Assembly: GCA_023231475.1 (NCBI GenBank)
Contig: JALJEE010002819.1
Coordinates: forward strand, 1 to 47,935
Reading direction: 5' to 3'
DNA from: Seison nebaliae
Taxonomy: Eukaryota > Rotifera > Pararotatoria > Seisonacea > Seisonidae
Length of the DNA: 47,935 bases
Made by a program: the position numbers and the translations under genes. The notes below the pieces were generated by a model, which was not told the DNA's origin, ran no database searches, and saw only the letters and a program-made list of their open reading frames with translations. Shown one piece after another: positions 1-23,977 of this stretch (within the stretch, counting starts at the first letter, position 1; each line of letters opens with the position of its first letter).

Positions 1-617
1 ACGAAATGAGAACATTCGTTCGAGCGGTATTGAGAAGAACAATGTATTTCGTTCTCGTCCAACTGATTTTCAAAAACCAGACATCACAATTATATTCGAG
101 AACAGTCCATTTTTGTTCGTGTTCGTGTGAACAGCACTAATCATGTACTCAAATCATTGACTTCATTACCACTCGACTGATGTTACGGGAAATGAAAAAA
201 ATAAAAATATACTTTATATATATCTCTTTAAAAAACAAATGAATATCTTCGAAATATAAACTAATTTATGTTGTATTTAGTTATCAACATGAATGCCATA
301 GTTGAACAATATAAACTTGAAAACAAATAAATTTTCAAAATGAAGAGAAAACAATTCAAAAGAAAAATTATTTGGTTAAAAATTTTAGTTTTTTAGATAT
401 TCTATTCTAAATATAGAATCATATTCTGTACATCTTTTAAACAAGAAACGATAATTTTATCAATCGGAAGAAGGAAATTAAGATGATTTTTTTTGAAATT
501 TTATTTTGATAAATGTTAAAAATTGTGTTTGAGAAAAAAAAAGGAAAAATAATGCTCTTAATTTCAAAAAAAAATTTTATCTTTCAATGCTTAAACAGCT
601 TTTTCATTTGCTGCAAT
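1..617. other. AT-rich intergenic / 3' flank
   Basis: No supportable gene is seen. The part next to 618 is the 3' flank of the giant minus-strand gene. An AATAAA on the minus strand overlaps that gene's stop codon (617-622) and another lies at 500-505; either could direct polyadenylation. Positions 1-170 contain several short GTTCTCG/CGAGAAC words but no convincing inverted repeat. Confidence 0.5.
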
Positions 618-11403
<10,786 letters not shown>

Positions 11404-11462
11404 ATTGAAACGATCGATCAATATGAAAAAGATTTTAATAAAATTTTCAAGAAGAACTTGTC

Positions 11463-11470
11463 TATTTATA
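11463..11470 (-). promoter_or_regulatory. TATA box of the giant VWD gene
   Basis: TATAAATA followed by G reads on the minus strand 60 nt upstream of the chosen ATG (11401-11403). The usual 30-nt spacing would put transcription start near 11439 and give a 5' leader of about 35 nt. An in-frame ATG at 11482-11484 lies upstream of this TATA and is therefore a less likely start. Confidence 0.6.
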
Positions 11471-11886
11471 TTCCAAAATTTCAATTAACTTAAATTCATC
11501 CTTCATCATTAGAACAATTTGTGTCAACATTCGCTTCAATTTTTAGATGAACGATGCACCTCCTCTGTACTCTCATGGAACCGATCAATTCTTTCATTCT
11601 TGAAACGATCATCGCCTTAGTCTAATAGGTACTCTAATGTCTAATAATAGGTAATAGACATTTAATAGTTCTTAATTTAATTGAAATTGAAACGATCAAA
11701 CTATTTCTATCGATCTTAAGATAGTAAAAGTTCTATTTTAATGATGAAGCGAATGATATTCGAACAAATTTGAGAATAAAATTTCATTAAAGTAATATCA
11801 TAAATTTGAATATTAAAATGCATGAAAAAAAAATGATCAAAAAAATTTCTCAAAGTTTCGCATTGGCATCGCAATAAAATTATAAT
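11471..11886. other. Intergenic, csw 3' side / giant-gene upstream
   Basis: AT-rich spacer between the end of csw and the promoter of the giant gene, both on the minus strand. The only long frame in it lacks any coding signal. A short duplicated word (ctaatagg/ctaataatagg) occurs near 11620-11650. Confidence 0.4.
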
Positions 11887-11892
11887 TTTATT
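11887..11892 (-). terminator. Likely poly(A) signal of csw
   Basis: AATAAA on the minus strand about 17 nt past the csw stop codon (11909-11911). Its position fits a very short 3' UTR, in keeping with the compact gene spacing. Confidence 0.5.
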
Positions 11893-11908
11893 TTTTAATA
11901 TTAGATAA

Positions 11909-14310
11909 TTACTGTATATTCTCATCTTTGCGCAATTCATGAAAGTATAATAATCGATAATAGAGTGCGATCATAATATAAATGAATTGATATTGTACTT
12001 CAGTTTGGATCATTCCATCTCGTTCATACCTCAAATGTTTGACTGTTCTCAAAATGTCTAACGATTGATGAGTGACACCTGCACGTATATAATTACATTA
12101 TAGAGAATTACAAAACTCAAATAAAACTATTTAAAAATTATCCTAACCGAAATATTCAAGTTCACGAGATAATGTATCGATTGCAAGGAATGTTCCCGTT
12201 CTCCCAATGCCAGCACTACAATGTAGAAGGATTGGTGGATAGAAATTAACGATATCATCCGGTTCATTCTTATCGGATGTGTTAAAAGAAGAATTTTCAT
12301 TCATATTCATATAAATCTCTGATTTCAATTTAGTATTCGATTGAGTTTCCTGGAAATTTCTGGTAACGGCCGAAAGATGATGGATAATGTTGCGGAAAAT
12401 GAGAATTGATATCAAATTAGTTGGAGCAATATGATCATTCCATTTGACGAATTTACAATGGAAAACTATTCGTCGTTCACCAATCTGGTTTGTTATGATT
12501 AATTTGGATATGATGAAAATTAAATCATCATCATTATCATCCATTTGATTGTCGTTTTGTCCATTTTCCGAGTCATCATCAATCGTTAATTGACTAAAAT
12601 CATTTACATTATATTCGATATATCCACTCGCTAATGTTTTTGAGGATGATGATGATGATACATATGTTGCTTGATAGTTGTTAGAATGATTCTTTTTCGA
12701 ATAGGAACAATTCATTTGACCTAAATAAATATTCTTCACATGTTCGATTGTATATTGACCATATTTCATTGATCGATTCTTTTCTGTTGGATAATATGGG
12801 AAACATTTACTTCGAAGGAAATGATTCTGATCATATTCTTCTTCTTTCGCCAACATGACAATGACACGAATCGATTCTTGCCAAACCATCTGCCAGAAAT
12901 CGAGAGCGGTATGTGGAAGACATCCTTGTGTGGTAATGAAAGATTTCCTTTCTAATCTCGTATTGAAACTGGGTTGAAGGTAATTGGCATTAATATAATC
13001 GGAATCATTAAATATTTTTAATCTGATTCTATTTGCGTCAAATGGAATAATAGTTCGATAACGATTCTTTTTCACATTGATCGATAAGAAACCATCATTC
13101 CTAACTCTTTTATTACTATAATTATTCCTTAATATCGTTTCATATTCAGTGGATAATCGACATTTCATCATATCATCCATTTTATATCGATCATCTGCCA
13201 AATAACCGAACTCATCAATTCGATCATTACAATAATATGTAGAAGATAATCGTCTTCTAATCTCATCACCATTATTCAACCAATTATTTATTCTATCTAA
13301 TTCATCCAATTCATCATTTTCTTTCCAATTCTCATCAATTTTCGATAACCATTTATAAAATTGTGAATGATCCGATATTAATTCAGCTTTATCGATTCGT
13401 TCGATTTTCGAAGGAAATAATTGTTGAATTAATTTCTTCAAAATTATTCGAGATGTCATAATTGGATGAAGTAATTCGATATGATTTCCATTCGATTCAA
13501 TTAACGGATTCTGTTTAATCGATTCAATCAAATCAGTCAATGTGTCGAATTCTCGCATATTAGCAATCTGATATTTATTCGATTTGATATTGATCTTTAT
13601 TCGTCGAATCTTTTTCTTCTCTTTCGTTTGTACGCCAACACATAACACATAATATCCAATACCATCACCACTATGATATACGAGATATGATCCCACCAAA
13701 TTCTCATTAATCAAATCATATGCGTCACCTGTACTCATTGTTCCATGGAACCAACTATTAATTCCCAATATCAATTATTCATCATTTTGAAAAAAGAGAA
13801 ATTTTTTCAAAATTATTTTTCAATTAAAGAAAAGAATTAGAAACTCATCAATCGGTTCGATGGTGCCATTATCTAACGGATATTTCAATGAAATCTCATT
13901 GCCCATACAATCATGGAAAATGTTCTCCTCATTCAAATAATAATAGTCTATCAACTTTTTTATCGTTTCAAACATTTCCCCTCCCAACGAATAAACTCGA
14001 TTATCATTCTCATTTTGTTCCGATATACGGATATGTGCTATCAAATCCTCATTCTCATTATTACGACATCTTTGTTTAAGATTGTTCAGAAATTAACCAA
14101 GAAGTTTCAATAAATCTAACTTAATCGAGAGAACGAACAAATCGGGAATATTATTCGATCGTCTTATTAGGAAAGTTCCAACTCGTTTTACTAACAATAA
14201 TTTCTCAGCTTCATATCCATCAATATTCGAATGGAAACATCTTCAAATGATTCAATGAGTAAAATTCAGATGAGAAAAACAGTTACAAACCGATTGATGA
14301 CAGTTGACAT
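11909..14310 (-). CDS. csw: Corkscrew / SHP2-type tyrosine phosphatase (SH2-SH2-PTP)
   Basis: Five exons (14310-14291, 14240-14121, 14069-13845, 13754-12148, 12078-11909) give 713 residues. N-SH2 spans about 7-115: HSNIDGYEAEKLL, FLIRRS with its phosphotyrosine-binding Arg, VYSLGGEMFETIKKLIDYYY, ISLKYPLD. C-SH2 spans about 123-215: WFHGTMSTGDAYDLI, FDTLTDLIESIKQNPLIE. The PTP domain (about 250-710) has KNRYRTIIPFDANRI, signature HCSAGIGRTG (Cys634, Arg640) and the Q-loop in the last exon (MIQTEVQYQFIY). In the family this enzyme acts downstream of receptor tyrosine kinases to promote Ras/MAPK signalling. Oddities: the C-SH2 FLVR arginine is replaced by Tyr148 (YLVYHS), the WPD loop reads WND, and a Ser/Asp/Asn-rich insert sits in the PTP domain before the WPD loop. 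Drosophila Csw also carries a PTP insert. Longer than human SHP2 (about 593). Confidence 0.93.
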
Positions 14311-15346
14311 AATGAAAAATCTTTTATGGCCATAAACCTTATCATTTAATCATCATGATTCTTATCAGATATTTGTCTGCTAATTTATTAAAATATTTCT
14401 TCATTTTACATCTAATCATTTTCGAGACTATTCATAATTTTTTCCCATTAAATTCTTAGTTTAATTAAACTTCAATTAATCACCTCTAAACAAATTGAAT
14501 TCAACAATTTCTTTTCTTCCTTTTACACTTCCTCAACTGATTCCTTTCCAATTATCATCCACATTAAATTATTTAATTGATATTAATTTAACATAAAAAT
14601 TTCATGAAATTCAGATTTTTTATGTGAGTTACTTCCAAGAAATTTAGTTCAAAATATTTATTCTCATTTTAAAGATAAACTTAATTTTTTAGAAATTTAC
14701 ATAATTTTACACATTAGAGATTGAATTGAAGAAACTTGTAATATTAAAATTGAATACAAAAAATTGAGGAGGGAAATAATTTATTCGAAATAAATTGAGC
14801 TCGGCTTTGGGAAAGTTTTTGAAAAAAAAAAATTTTTACAAAAATTTTTTTCCTTTCCTTTTCACTAATGAATCGATTTTCCAATTAATTTTTAAAAAGA
14901 AAAGAAATCTTTCTAAATTGAAAGGAGATTCAATTGACAATTTCATTGAAGAAAAAAGTGAAGGAAAAAGAGTGACCTCTTATCTATGTCTATGTGCTTC
15001 GTATGTGTATGTGATTGAAGATGATGATGATGAATATTTTCTTCCTTCAAATTCATACAGCCAGTAGTAGCAGCAGCTAACACGTATTCAAGTATTTTTC
15101 GTATTTTATGTAAACTCTATAACAAATCATCATCATGTGATGCGAATAAAATTTTAATAAATTTGCTTTGTGAATAGTATTTGGTGGAATTCTCTTCATC
15201 CTTTTTCTCCATCTAAATAAATTTTTTCTATTTTTTTTAAATTATAAAACAAGATGATCTCTTGTTCACGATGAAGATAAAATTATTGTGATCTGATAAA
15301 CATTCTAATCTGCAAATTGAACAAATAATTATCTGAACATTCAATA
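14311..15346. other. Divergent intergenic region between csw and Rme-8
   Basis: About 1 kb of AT-rich sequence separates the two divergent start codons and should hold both promoters. No clear TATA box is placed for either gene, as is usual for broadly expressed genes. A frame at 14795-15067 (+) is Lys/Phe-rich and has no splice or family support. Short GAT and CAG trinucleotide runs occur near 15020-15080. Confidence 0.4.
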
Positions 15347-18300
15347 ATGGAAGATAATCGAGATCTCTTCTGTTTCTACACCGTCAAATTGTCATGGAAA
15401 GGAAAGTTTGAACAATTTCTTTCAATTTTTCAAACAATCGTTTTTTGGATAGATATAATCGAATATTTTCGGTGGGAACAAATGGAATCACTACATATAA
15501 TTTACATAATAATGAAATAACAAATCGAGTTAAAATATTTTTTCTTTCATTCCCTAATCATCGTTTGATAGTGGCCGTATAGTGAATTTATAGGAATTAA
15601 TCCATCAACCAACTCTCCTCATGAATTCATTATAACAATGAGGAAGACTGGACGGAAAACAGATTCGATGAAATTTACGTCAGATTTCCGATCAGAAATT
15701 TTAACAGAAGCTCTACGTTTCCATCATTTATTCTGCGATTCGACACATCGTGCAAGAGTTAAATTGAATTTATTTTTAAATAATCATCATATTTTCTATA
15801 TTCGTAGGCGTTCAATGGATTTAAGAGACATTGGTCAGAGAGTCGGAAGAAGGTACAATTGGAAACCGGTTTGAATGGATTGATGCAGATTGATGTAGAG
15901 AATAATCGTGTACTCTGCCAATATGATTATAAGGATATTGAGAAATTAATTCGTTTGTCAGATTATCCTCATGGATTTGTCGTATGTCATGGTGGTTTCG
16001 GTCGACTTCATCTTTTCGCATCTGAACAACGTGACACAATTTTGACGAGTATTGTAGAGAAAGCGGCGAATCATATAGGAATTAATTTGAAGATTGCCAA
16101 TGAAGTATTATCATATGATTGGTTTATTGAAAATCGTTTAGGAATGCTCGGGTTCCATTTAAAAAATTTTTTTCATTTTTTTTTTATTTGAAATTTTTTC
16201 CGTTTTACTAGATCAGATGAATGCATTACATCATTATCGGAATTTAATGTACATAAAAATAGTATTCGACATTCAGTTTTAATTATTATTATTTTGTTTA
16301 TAGAAAATTTTATATATAATTTTGATTTAGGATCCGGTTAAAAGAATATTTTGTATAACGGCATCGTCGATTGTGGAACGTGATCCGACAAGTTATGAGA
16401 TCGTTACACTAAAACCATTGGGAGATATATATGCCGTTATTCGTGAACATACTAATCCTCAATCATTTCATATCGAATATGTTAACGGATTAAAACGATA
16501 TTATTTATCAGCTGATCGGTTTTTTTCCATCTTTCTTTCGAATAATTCTCTTCAATTCCTTCTTTCCAATTAGTGATGCATTAATCGCAACATTATTAGA
16601 TGGAGTTCGCGCATCAGGAAATGATGATGTTCATGTATTATCTAATCCATTCCAACGAGGTTAATAGAATTATAAATAACTTCAAGAAAATTATTGAATT
16701 TTTGAAAAAAATATTGGAGAATTTTATTGATTAATAAATTAATTATATTCTGATAAATACTTTTTTTTCTTCAGGAAAACGTATTGGTCCATTAACAACT
16801 TATGTTGATGATGATGTGGAAATTCATTATTTGAAAATGTTGAGTAGTTCCCCAAGTTCGTCTTTTTCATTCATTAATGGATATTCAAATGTGAAAATTG
16901 TGTTTTTTAGTGGGAATGTCGAAATTTGATATCATCAAACGATTCAATGCGAATATTCCATATAGTGGAATTATGAATGCATCGACATCGGATAAATCAT
17001 ATCGATTTATTACTCATGCTATTAACGAATTAGTTCTACAATCCGATTCGGAATTATCATTGACATTCGACACAAAAGAAACGAAACAATTGAAATCATA
17101 TCAGATCGATGAAATGGAACAATATTTTCATGCTCTTCGACGATTAGTTGCAACGAAAGCCGGATTTTCAGCATTCGTCACTTTAACGGGATTTCGAGAA
17201 AAGATTGGATTGAAAATTATTCGTGCACTTTCATTGCGACAACCAGCCGTTTCTCATGCAGCTGTTGATATGTTATGTGCATTAATGCAACCGATGCATG
17301 ATGATTATGAATTGAGACAAGAACAATTAAATAAAGCATCATTATTGGCATCTAAACGATTTCTGGAGACTTTATTAAATATTTTTTCTGAACATGTTCA
17401 ATATGGGACTGGAGCATTAGTCGTTGCAGCTTTATTGGATTTTTTTACATTTGCCGTTTGTCCACCATTCAGTGAAACGACAGATGGTGCTGCATTTGAT
17501 TTATTATTGAGATTGTTAGCGGATAAAGGACGAGAATTATTTCAATTATTTTCACATCCATCATTGACAATAGTGAAAGGTGCCGGTTTGTTGATGCAAT
17601 CATTAATTGAAGAAGGAGATAAAGAATTGGCGAAGAAGATGCAACAATTGTCATTAACTGAAGCTGCTTTACCTCGTCATATTCATACATCTTTATTTAC
17701 AAGTATGAATGTGGATGCAAGACGATTAGCATTGAGACAATTATCAAGAACTTTAGTCACTTTATGGTGTGTGGATAATGATGATGCATACAATCTTCTT
17801 CAACGAATGATTCCTTCATCATTATTACGAACATTAGATTCGAAAGAAGAAGCTCCGTTAGAAAAAGAATTTCTATTAACTCGAAACAATTTAGAATTGG
17901 CTGGAAAAGATCCACGACCATCAGCTGCCGCCAATATAGCAAATGCAGCAGTTGAAGCGATAACATCATCGAAAATTGGTTCAGTAATTTCTTCGAAAGC
18001 GAAAGATGTCGTCGATCAAATAAAAACAAGTGGACAAGGTCAGAAAGCAATTCAGAATGTACAAACCGTCCAAAGAAAATTAGAAAGAAATTTAGCGACA
18101 ACACTCGAACATTGGCGATCGAGAGCATCGGCAAATCGAAGAATTGATTTGGGAAAGAAGAAAGAGAATATGGCACCGGTTGTATTACGTCGTCGTCGAC
18201 GGAATGTTGAATCGACGAAAAATTGGAATTATTTTTATTATCAATTCATTCAAAATCATGCACAACCAGATCTCATTTGGAATTATCGAACGAGAGAAGA

Positions 18301-21300
18301 ATTGAGAGAGATATTAGAAAATGAATTACGATCATTTGAACAAGAAAAGGAATTATGTTCAACATTTCATGTGGCATGGAATCATCGTGAATTCGAAGTC
18401 TCTTATATTTGTCTTCAGAGTGAATTGAAAATTGGAGATTATTATCTTCGTTTGTTATTAGAACAAGATGAAAGTTTAAATTTGTTATTGAAAGGATCGA
18501 AATTTGCAATGAAAGATAATCGTCGATTGGAAGCGATTGAACAGAAGATTGAAGAAGAAAAGAGGAAATCATTACCAGAATATGATGAAGATGATGATAG
18601 TGAACGAATAAGGATTAAGAATAAACAAAAGAAGAAATTGAATGATAATGATGAATTAGAGAATGATGAAGGTGAAGGAAATGTTGATGTGGAAATATTA
18701 TCGGAAAAGAAATCATTTGAATTTTATGATGGTAATGAAAGTGATCGAAATTCGAAAGCATATGAATTCTTCAATCAACTTTATCACAAATTCTTATTAT
18801 CGAATAAAAACTTAGAAATGAGATGTATGTGCTTACAAGCTATGGCAATAGTATATGGTCGTTGTCATGACAATATCGGACATTTTACTGATACGCGTCA
18901 CATTATCGAGATGTTGAAGAATAGTGAAGATAAAATGGAACGTGATCGATTATTGATCTTTATCTCCAAATTAGTTATGAATCATAAGAATGTCAAAGAT
19001 ATTTTAGATTCAAATGGACTTTACATTTTAGTAGATTTCTTATCATTATCTCATTTACATGTGTCACGTGCACGATTACCAGCACAATCTAATGTTATTG
19101 AAGCAGCACCAAATTCAGAACGTGAACAAACGAAAGAATGGTATTATACTTTACCAAATACGAAAGAGCGTCATGGACCGTTTAGTTTGAAGGAGATGAA
19201 AGAATTTTATTTGAATAAATCTATAACGAATGAAACGAAATGTTGGGCGTCTGGTATTGATGGTTGGAAAACGTTGAGAAATATTTGTCAATTGAAATGG
19301 ACATTAATGGCTAACGAAAATTTACCGGGTAATGAATCATTGAAATCAGCATTATTAAATGAATCAGAAATCGCTATTATGGTATTGAACATTCTTATTC
19401 ATGTTATTGAACATTGGCCGATACGTGATGTGGAAGGAGCAATTGTTCGACCAATTCCTCGAGTTCGACGATTATTAGCAGATCCCACAATTCTTCCACA
19501 TATCGTCCAATTATTATTAACATTCGATCCGATCATTGTTGAGAAAGTGGCTCAATTACTTTACGAGATCGTTTTAGATAATCCCATTCTTCCTCGTATT
19601 CATTTATATGGTGTCTTCTATTTCATTCTTATGTATACCGGTTCGAATATTATGCCGATAGCGAAATTTTTGAAATATTGTCATTTGAAACAAGCTTATC
19701 ATAATAATGAAGAAACGAGTTTATCCGAAATTGTTCAACGATCAATATTGACACCCATTTTACCTGATGCTCTCGTTTGCTATTTGGAGCATTATGAACC
19801 AGAGAAATTTGCTGAAATGTATTTGGGACAATCGAATAATCCGGAAGTCATTTGGAATGGTGAAATGAGACGACGAATGATTGAGAAATTGGCATTGCAA
19901 ATCGCTGAATTCTCACCACGTCTCCAATGTAATACTAAGGCATTATATCAATATTGTCCATTGGCGCCAAGAATTGAATATCCTCAATTGGAAGGAGAAT
20001 TATTTTGTTCACCCGGATATTATTTGCGTCATCTTTGTAATTCAGATAAATATGATGGATGGGAAATTCGTGATCCAGTCAAATTGTTGAAAGCGGCATT
20101 ACGTGCATGGAAAGCAGAAGTTGAAAAGAAACCTCCAAATATGAATGTGGATGATGCGTTACAAATCCTCCAAATGAAGAAAGATGATTTGATAACAAGT
20201 GATGGAATACAATTTGATGAGAAGAAAATTCGTCGAATGTACTTCAAATTAGCACAAATTTATCATCCTGATAAGAATAGTGAAGGAAGGGAAATGTTCG
20301 AGAAAGTGAATAAAGCTTATGAATTCCTTTGTGGTATAAGTAAGAAAGGTGCAACCGTTTCAGGACCTGATCCATATAATGTGGTCCTTCTATTGAGGAC
20401 TCAATCGATTCTTTTTCAGAGATATACAAAAATTTTACGTCCATACAAATATGCTGGTTATGGTTTGTTGTTAAAAACGTTAGAATTGCAGACTGATGAC
20501 GAATCATTATTTTCACAAACCGTTCCCGTATTACCAGCAGCTGTCGAATTGGCCCATGACACATTGGCATGTTCAGCATTGAATGTTGAAGAATTGCGAC
20601 GAGAGAATGGTCTCCAATCATTATTTAAAGCATTCCGTCGATGTGTAGAAGTATTGGGTGGACGTCAATCAACATTGACTGATGAAGACACAGCTCCAAG
20701 TGTATCTAGACATGCAATTCGTTGTTTTTCAGTAGCTACAAGATTTAAGGAATGTGCGAAAATTTTAGCGGAATTATGTCCACAATTATCGAAAGATGTC
20801 GGTCGTTCACTTTATGTAGCGAGTGGTGGAATTACTGCATCAGCATTTGGTGCATCAACAGACAATAATGCTGGTCTTCCTAAATTGGCATGTTGTGTGG
20901 CGGAATTGGTAGATGCCGCCGCCATATCGAATGAAGATGAATTGACAATGGCATTTTTGAATTCTGGTGTAACTTATCATTTATTATTAACTGTTTTCGC
21001 TTATGATTATACGTTGGAGGATGGAGGAGTAGCGAAATCGAATGAAACGAATTCTCAAGAATTAATTAATTCAATGGCGAGACAAGCATTATTGGCTTGT
21101 GCTGCATTAGCTGGTATTTGGCCTGGAAGGAATGATGGTGAATTGACAGGTCCAGCAACATTAGCCATGAGGGCAATGTTGACACCATTCATTATTAAAG
21201 AGTTGGAGGAATTGCACAAATGTCTTCCACTTCGTAAATTTGCTGATGATGAACCTAATGAAGAAGAATTAGTCGAATGTCAAAAGAAAGAGAAAGAAAA

Positions 21301-23510
21301 TGAATTGAAAATTAAAAATATTGTTGGAAATGTTCTAAGATTATTGACATCCAATTCAATTACACCATTATTTGTCTGGGATAATGGAACTCGAGCAGAA
21401 TTGATCGAATATCTAGAAAGTGAATCAGAATCACTCGCTAGAAGAGGAATCTGTGATAAGAGTCTTGGAGCATCATTCGAATTCAAATCACATAATAAGG
21501 AATTGATTGTGGGAGAAGTTTTCCTTCGTGTCTTTAATGAACAACCACAATTTCCGTTACCTGATCCGAAACAATTCTGTATTGATCTACTCAATTTCTT
21601 AGCGACAACTGTCCAATATATTAAATCGAAAGAAACGTTGGAAAATCAACAGAAAAAGGCAGTTGTGAAAGAACGGGAGAAAGATGAATGGGGCGAATTT
21701 AAAGGAGCAGAAACGGATAATTTAATCAATTTGGATGATGAAGAATCAGAAAAAGAAAAAAATAAAATTATCAGTGAGAACACAAGATATTATGAGACAC
21801 AATTAGCATTACAAAGTTTGATGAATGTTATCAGTCATAATACAGGAATTGAGACATCTTGTGTCGATAATTTTCGTTTGATTTTCACTCTCCTTCGAAT
21901 ATCATCACCATCGATCCAATATTTGACGTTATGTGTTATCCGATCGGTTTGTGGTAATTCTACTTGTATTAATGACATTGCTTCAAATTCCCAAATTTGT
22001 ATTCCACAAATTATTCCACTCTTATCGAATCCACCGAAATGTTCTCAGAATTTCGAAAAGAGTGACGAAAAACAACAAATTCGATTAAATGTTACAACTA
22101 GTCAATCGTTAATCATTCTATTAGAGATCTTACATGCATTCTCTTCTAATACTCAATTGTTGAAAGAGATTATATTATACGGAGGATTAGTTTATACATT
22201 GAACTGTTTCTCTAACATGTCCACTCAAGGACAAACGGTACGTGAACGATCAGCAGAATTAATTTGTAAATTCACGTCCGACAGTTTAGTTGGTCCACGA
22301 ATACGATTATTACTACTCAAATATCTACCACCATTAATTGTAGATATGATGAATGAGAACAGTTCGACAGCTGTTCACATTTTCGAAAGTAATCAGGAAA
22401 ATCCTGAATTGATTTGGAACGATACAATTCGCGATCATATTTCTGAAGTGATCGAAGGTGAAACGAAGAAATTGTATGAGAAACAAATTAATACAGATCA
22501 ATCAGTTCGATGGGATCCACCATCCGATAAGAATGATCCATATTATGCTGATTCCGAATCAGGAGAAGTTGTTGTTGATGGTGTTTTCATTCGATTATTG
22601 ATTGAGAATGTTACGTGGAATTTGAGACATCCGAATAAATTTCTTTCCGAATTATTCGATACATGGTTGGAAATGATACAGAAGAAGAATTTCGAAACGG
22701 AACAAGAACGATTTGAAATGATATCAACAGCAATTATAAAATTATTAAGTGATCCTCAACGATATAGTCATATGTTACCACAAAAAGGAATAATCGCGAG
22801 AATTATTAATTTAATTCTCATTCAAAAAAGTGTGGTTATTAAACAAGCAATATCCATTCTTCAAATGGTGACATTATCAGATGATTGTTTACGACATATG
22901 TCAACAACATGTCCCAATACGATGGATGCATTTAATTTCGCTATAAAACATTCGAAAGAAGCTGTTCCGTCAGCTATCGATTCATTACATAATATTTTCA
23001 GTAATGTTGATTATGTTGAAGAGTTTACAGAACAAATTGTTAAATCACAAATGGTGAAATTGTTACTCCAATTGTTGGATCATCCATTGAGTAATTTGAA
23101 TGTGCCGGTTGCAGGATTAAAAGCACAAATCGTGAAGATACTCAAATCAATGACTCGAAGTATGCAATTCGGAGATCGAATTAGTCAACAATTAGATCAG
23201 TCGACTGTTTGGGCTCAATACAAAGATCAAAAACATGATCTGTTCATTGAAGACAAATCAAGTACATTGGCGATTACGGGCGGAGATTCCTCCACCAATA
23301 CAGCAGGTAATTTTATCTCAATTTTATTCTTTCTAAAATTTATTATTTCCTTATAAATTCTATTTGTTCTTTTAATTTCATTATAATTTACTTATTTTTT
23401 TTTCTTTTCAAGGATATCTAACTTATAATTTAACGTCACAAAAACAAGGTTCCAGTTTACATTCTTCGGCTCCACCGCCAATTCAAGACATACCAAGCGA
23501 TACAGATTAA
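15347..23510 (+). CDS. Rme-8: RME-8 / DNAJC13 endosomal J-domain protein
   Basis: Ten exons (15347-15405, 15453-15528, 15572-15757, 15808-16151, 16212-16275, 16331-16518, 16574-16659, 16775-16855, 16911-23306, 23413-23510), about 2525 residues. The N-terminus matches DNAJC13 (DLFCFYTVKLSWKGKY, IFSVGTNGITTYN, GGFGRLHLFASEQR). Present are four IWN-type repeats (LIWNYRTREEL, VIWNGEMRRRM, FVWDNGTRAEL, LIWNDTIRDHI), a GYF-like segment (EWYYTLPNTKERHGPFSLKE), and a J domain near residue 1480 with the HPD tripeptide (LAQIYHPDKNSEGREMFEKV). The protein binds endosomal membranes and, with Hsc70, acts on clathrin, WASH and SNX in endosome recycling. Compared with human (about 2243) it carries a Lys/Asp/Glu-rich insert at about 18510-18750. 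Only the central 6.4 kb lacks introns. The C-terminus GYLTYNLTSQ matches the family's GYLT ending. Confidence 0.96.
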
Positions 23511-23523
23511 ATTTTATGAATAG

Positions 23524-23529
23524 AATAAA
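23524..23529 (+). terminator. Likely poly(A) signal of Rme-8
   Basis: AATAAA lies 14 nt after the Rme-8 stop codon (23508-23510), giving a very short 3' UTR. Confidence 0.5.
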
Positions 23530-23977
23530 ATATTCCATTCTTTCGATTATTCTTCCAAATTTCAAACTATTTATCATATTCAAAACATCTTTTCAATTTT
23601 CATTTTCTATTAGTAAAACATTTATTCTTATTTTTAAAATCTTGCTTTAAAATTCGTCCAATATAAACGACCCAGAATTTTTAAGAAAAGTTAACATATC
23701 ATGATATTAAAGTATATTGTCTTAATTTGATGGTTTTGATGATGTCTTAAAGGTTTATCGAAGACAAATCGTCACAACGTTTATATAGAAGAAGAATTAG
23801 TTTAGGAAGAATTTAGATATAATTATAATAAATGATATTTTAATTTAAGAGAATGATAAAATGATAATAATATTTCCTATAACAATGGTAAAATGATAAA
23901 TCTTCGATGGAATTCGATGACGTAAATGTAGAATAAAATTCGAACCATTGACAACAAACTAATAGTGGAAGAAAATG
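23530..23977. other. Convergent 3' spacer
   Basis: AT-rich spacer between the 3' ends of Rme-8 (+) and the galactosyltransferase gene (-). No coding or RNA feature is seen. Confidence 0.4.

Noticed and set aside
11404-11484. Upstream in-frame ATG for the giant gene.
   Set aside because: It lies 5' of the TATA box and gives a poorer signal peptide than the ATG at 11401-11403.
14795-15067. A 90-codon plus frame between csw and Rme-8.
   Set aside because: Lys/Phe/Asn homopolymer-driven, with no true ATG at the frame start, no splice support and no family pattern.
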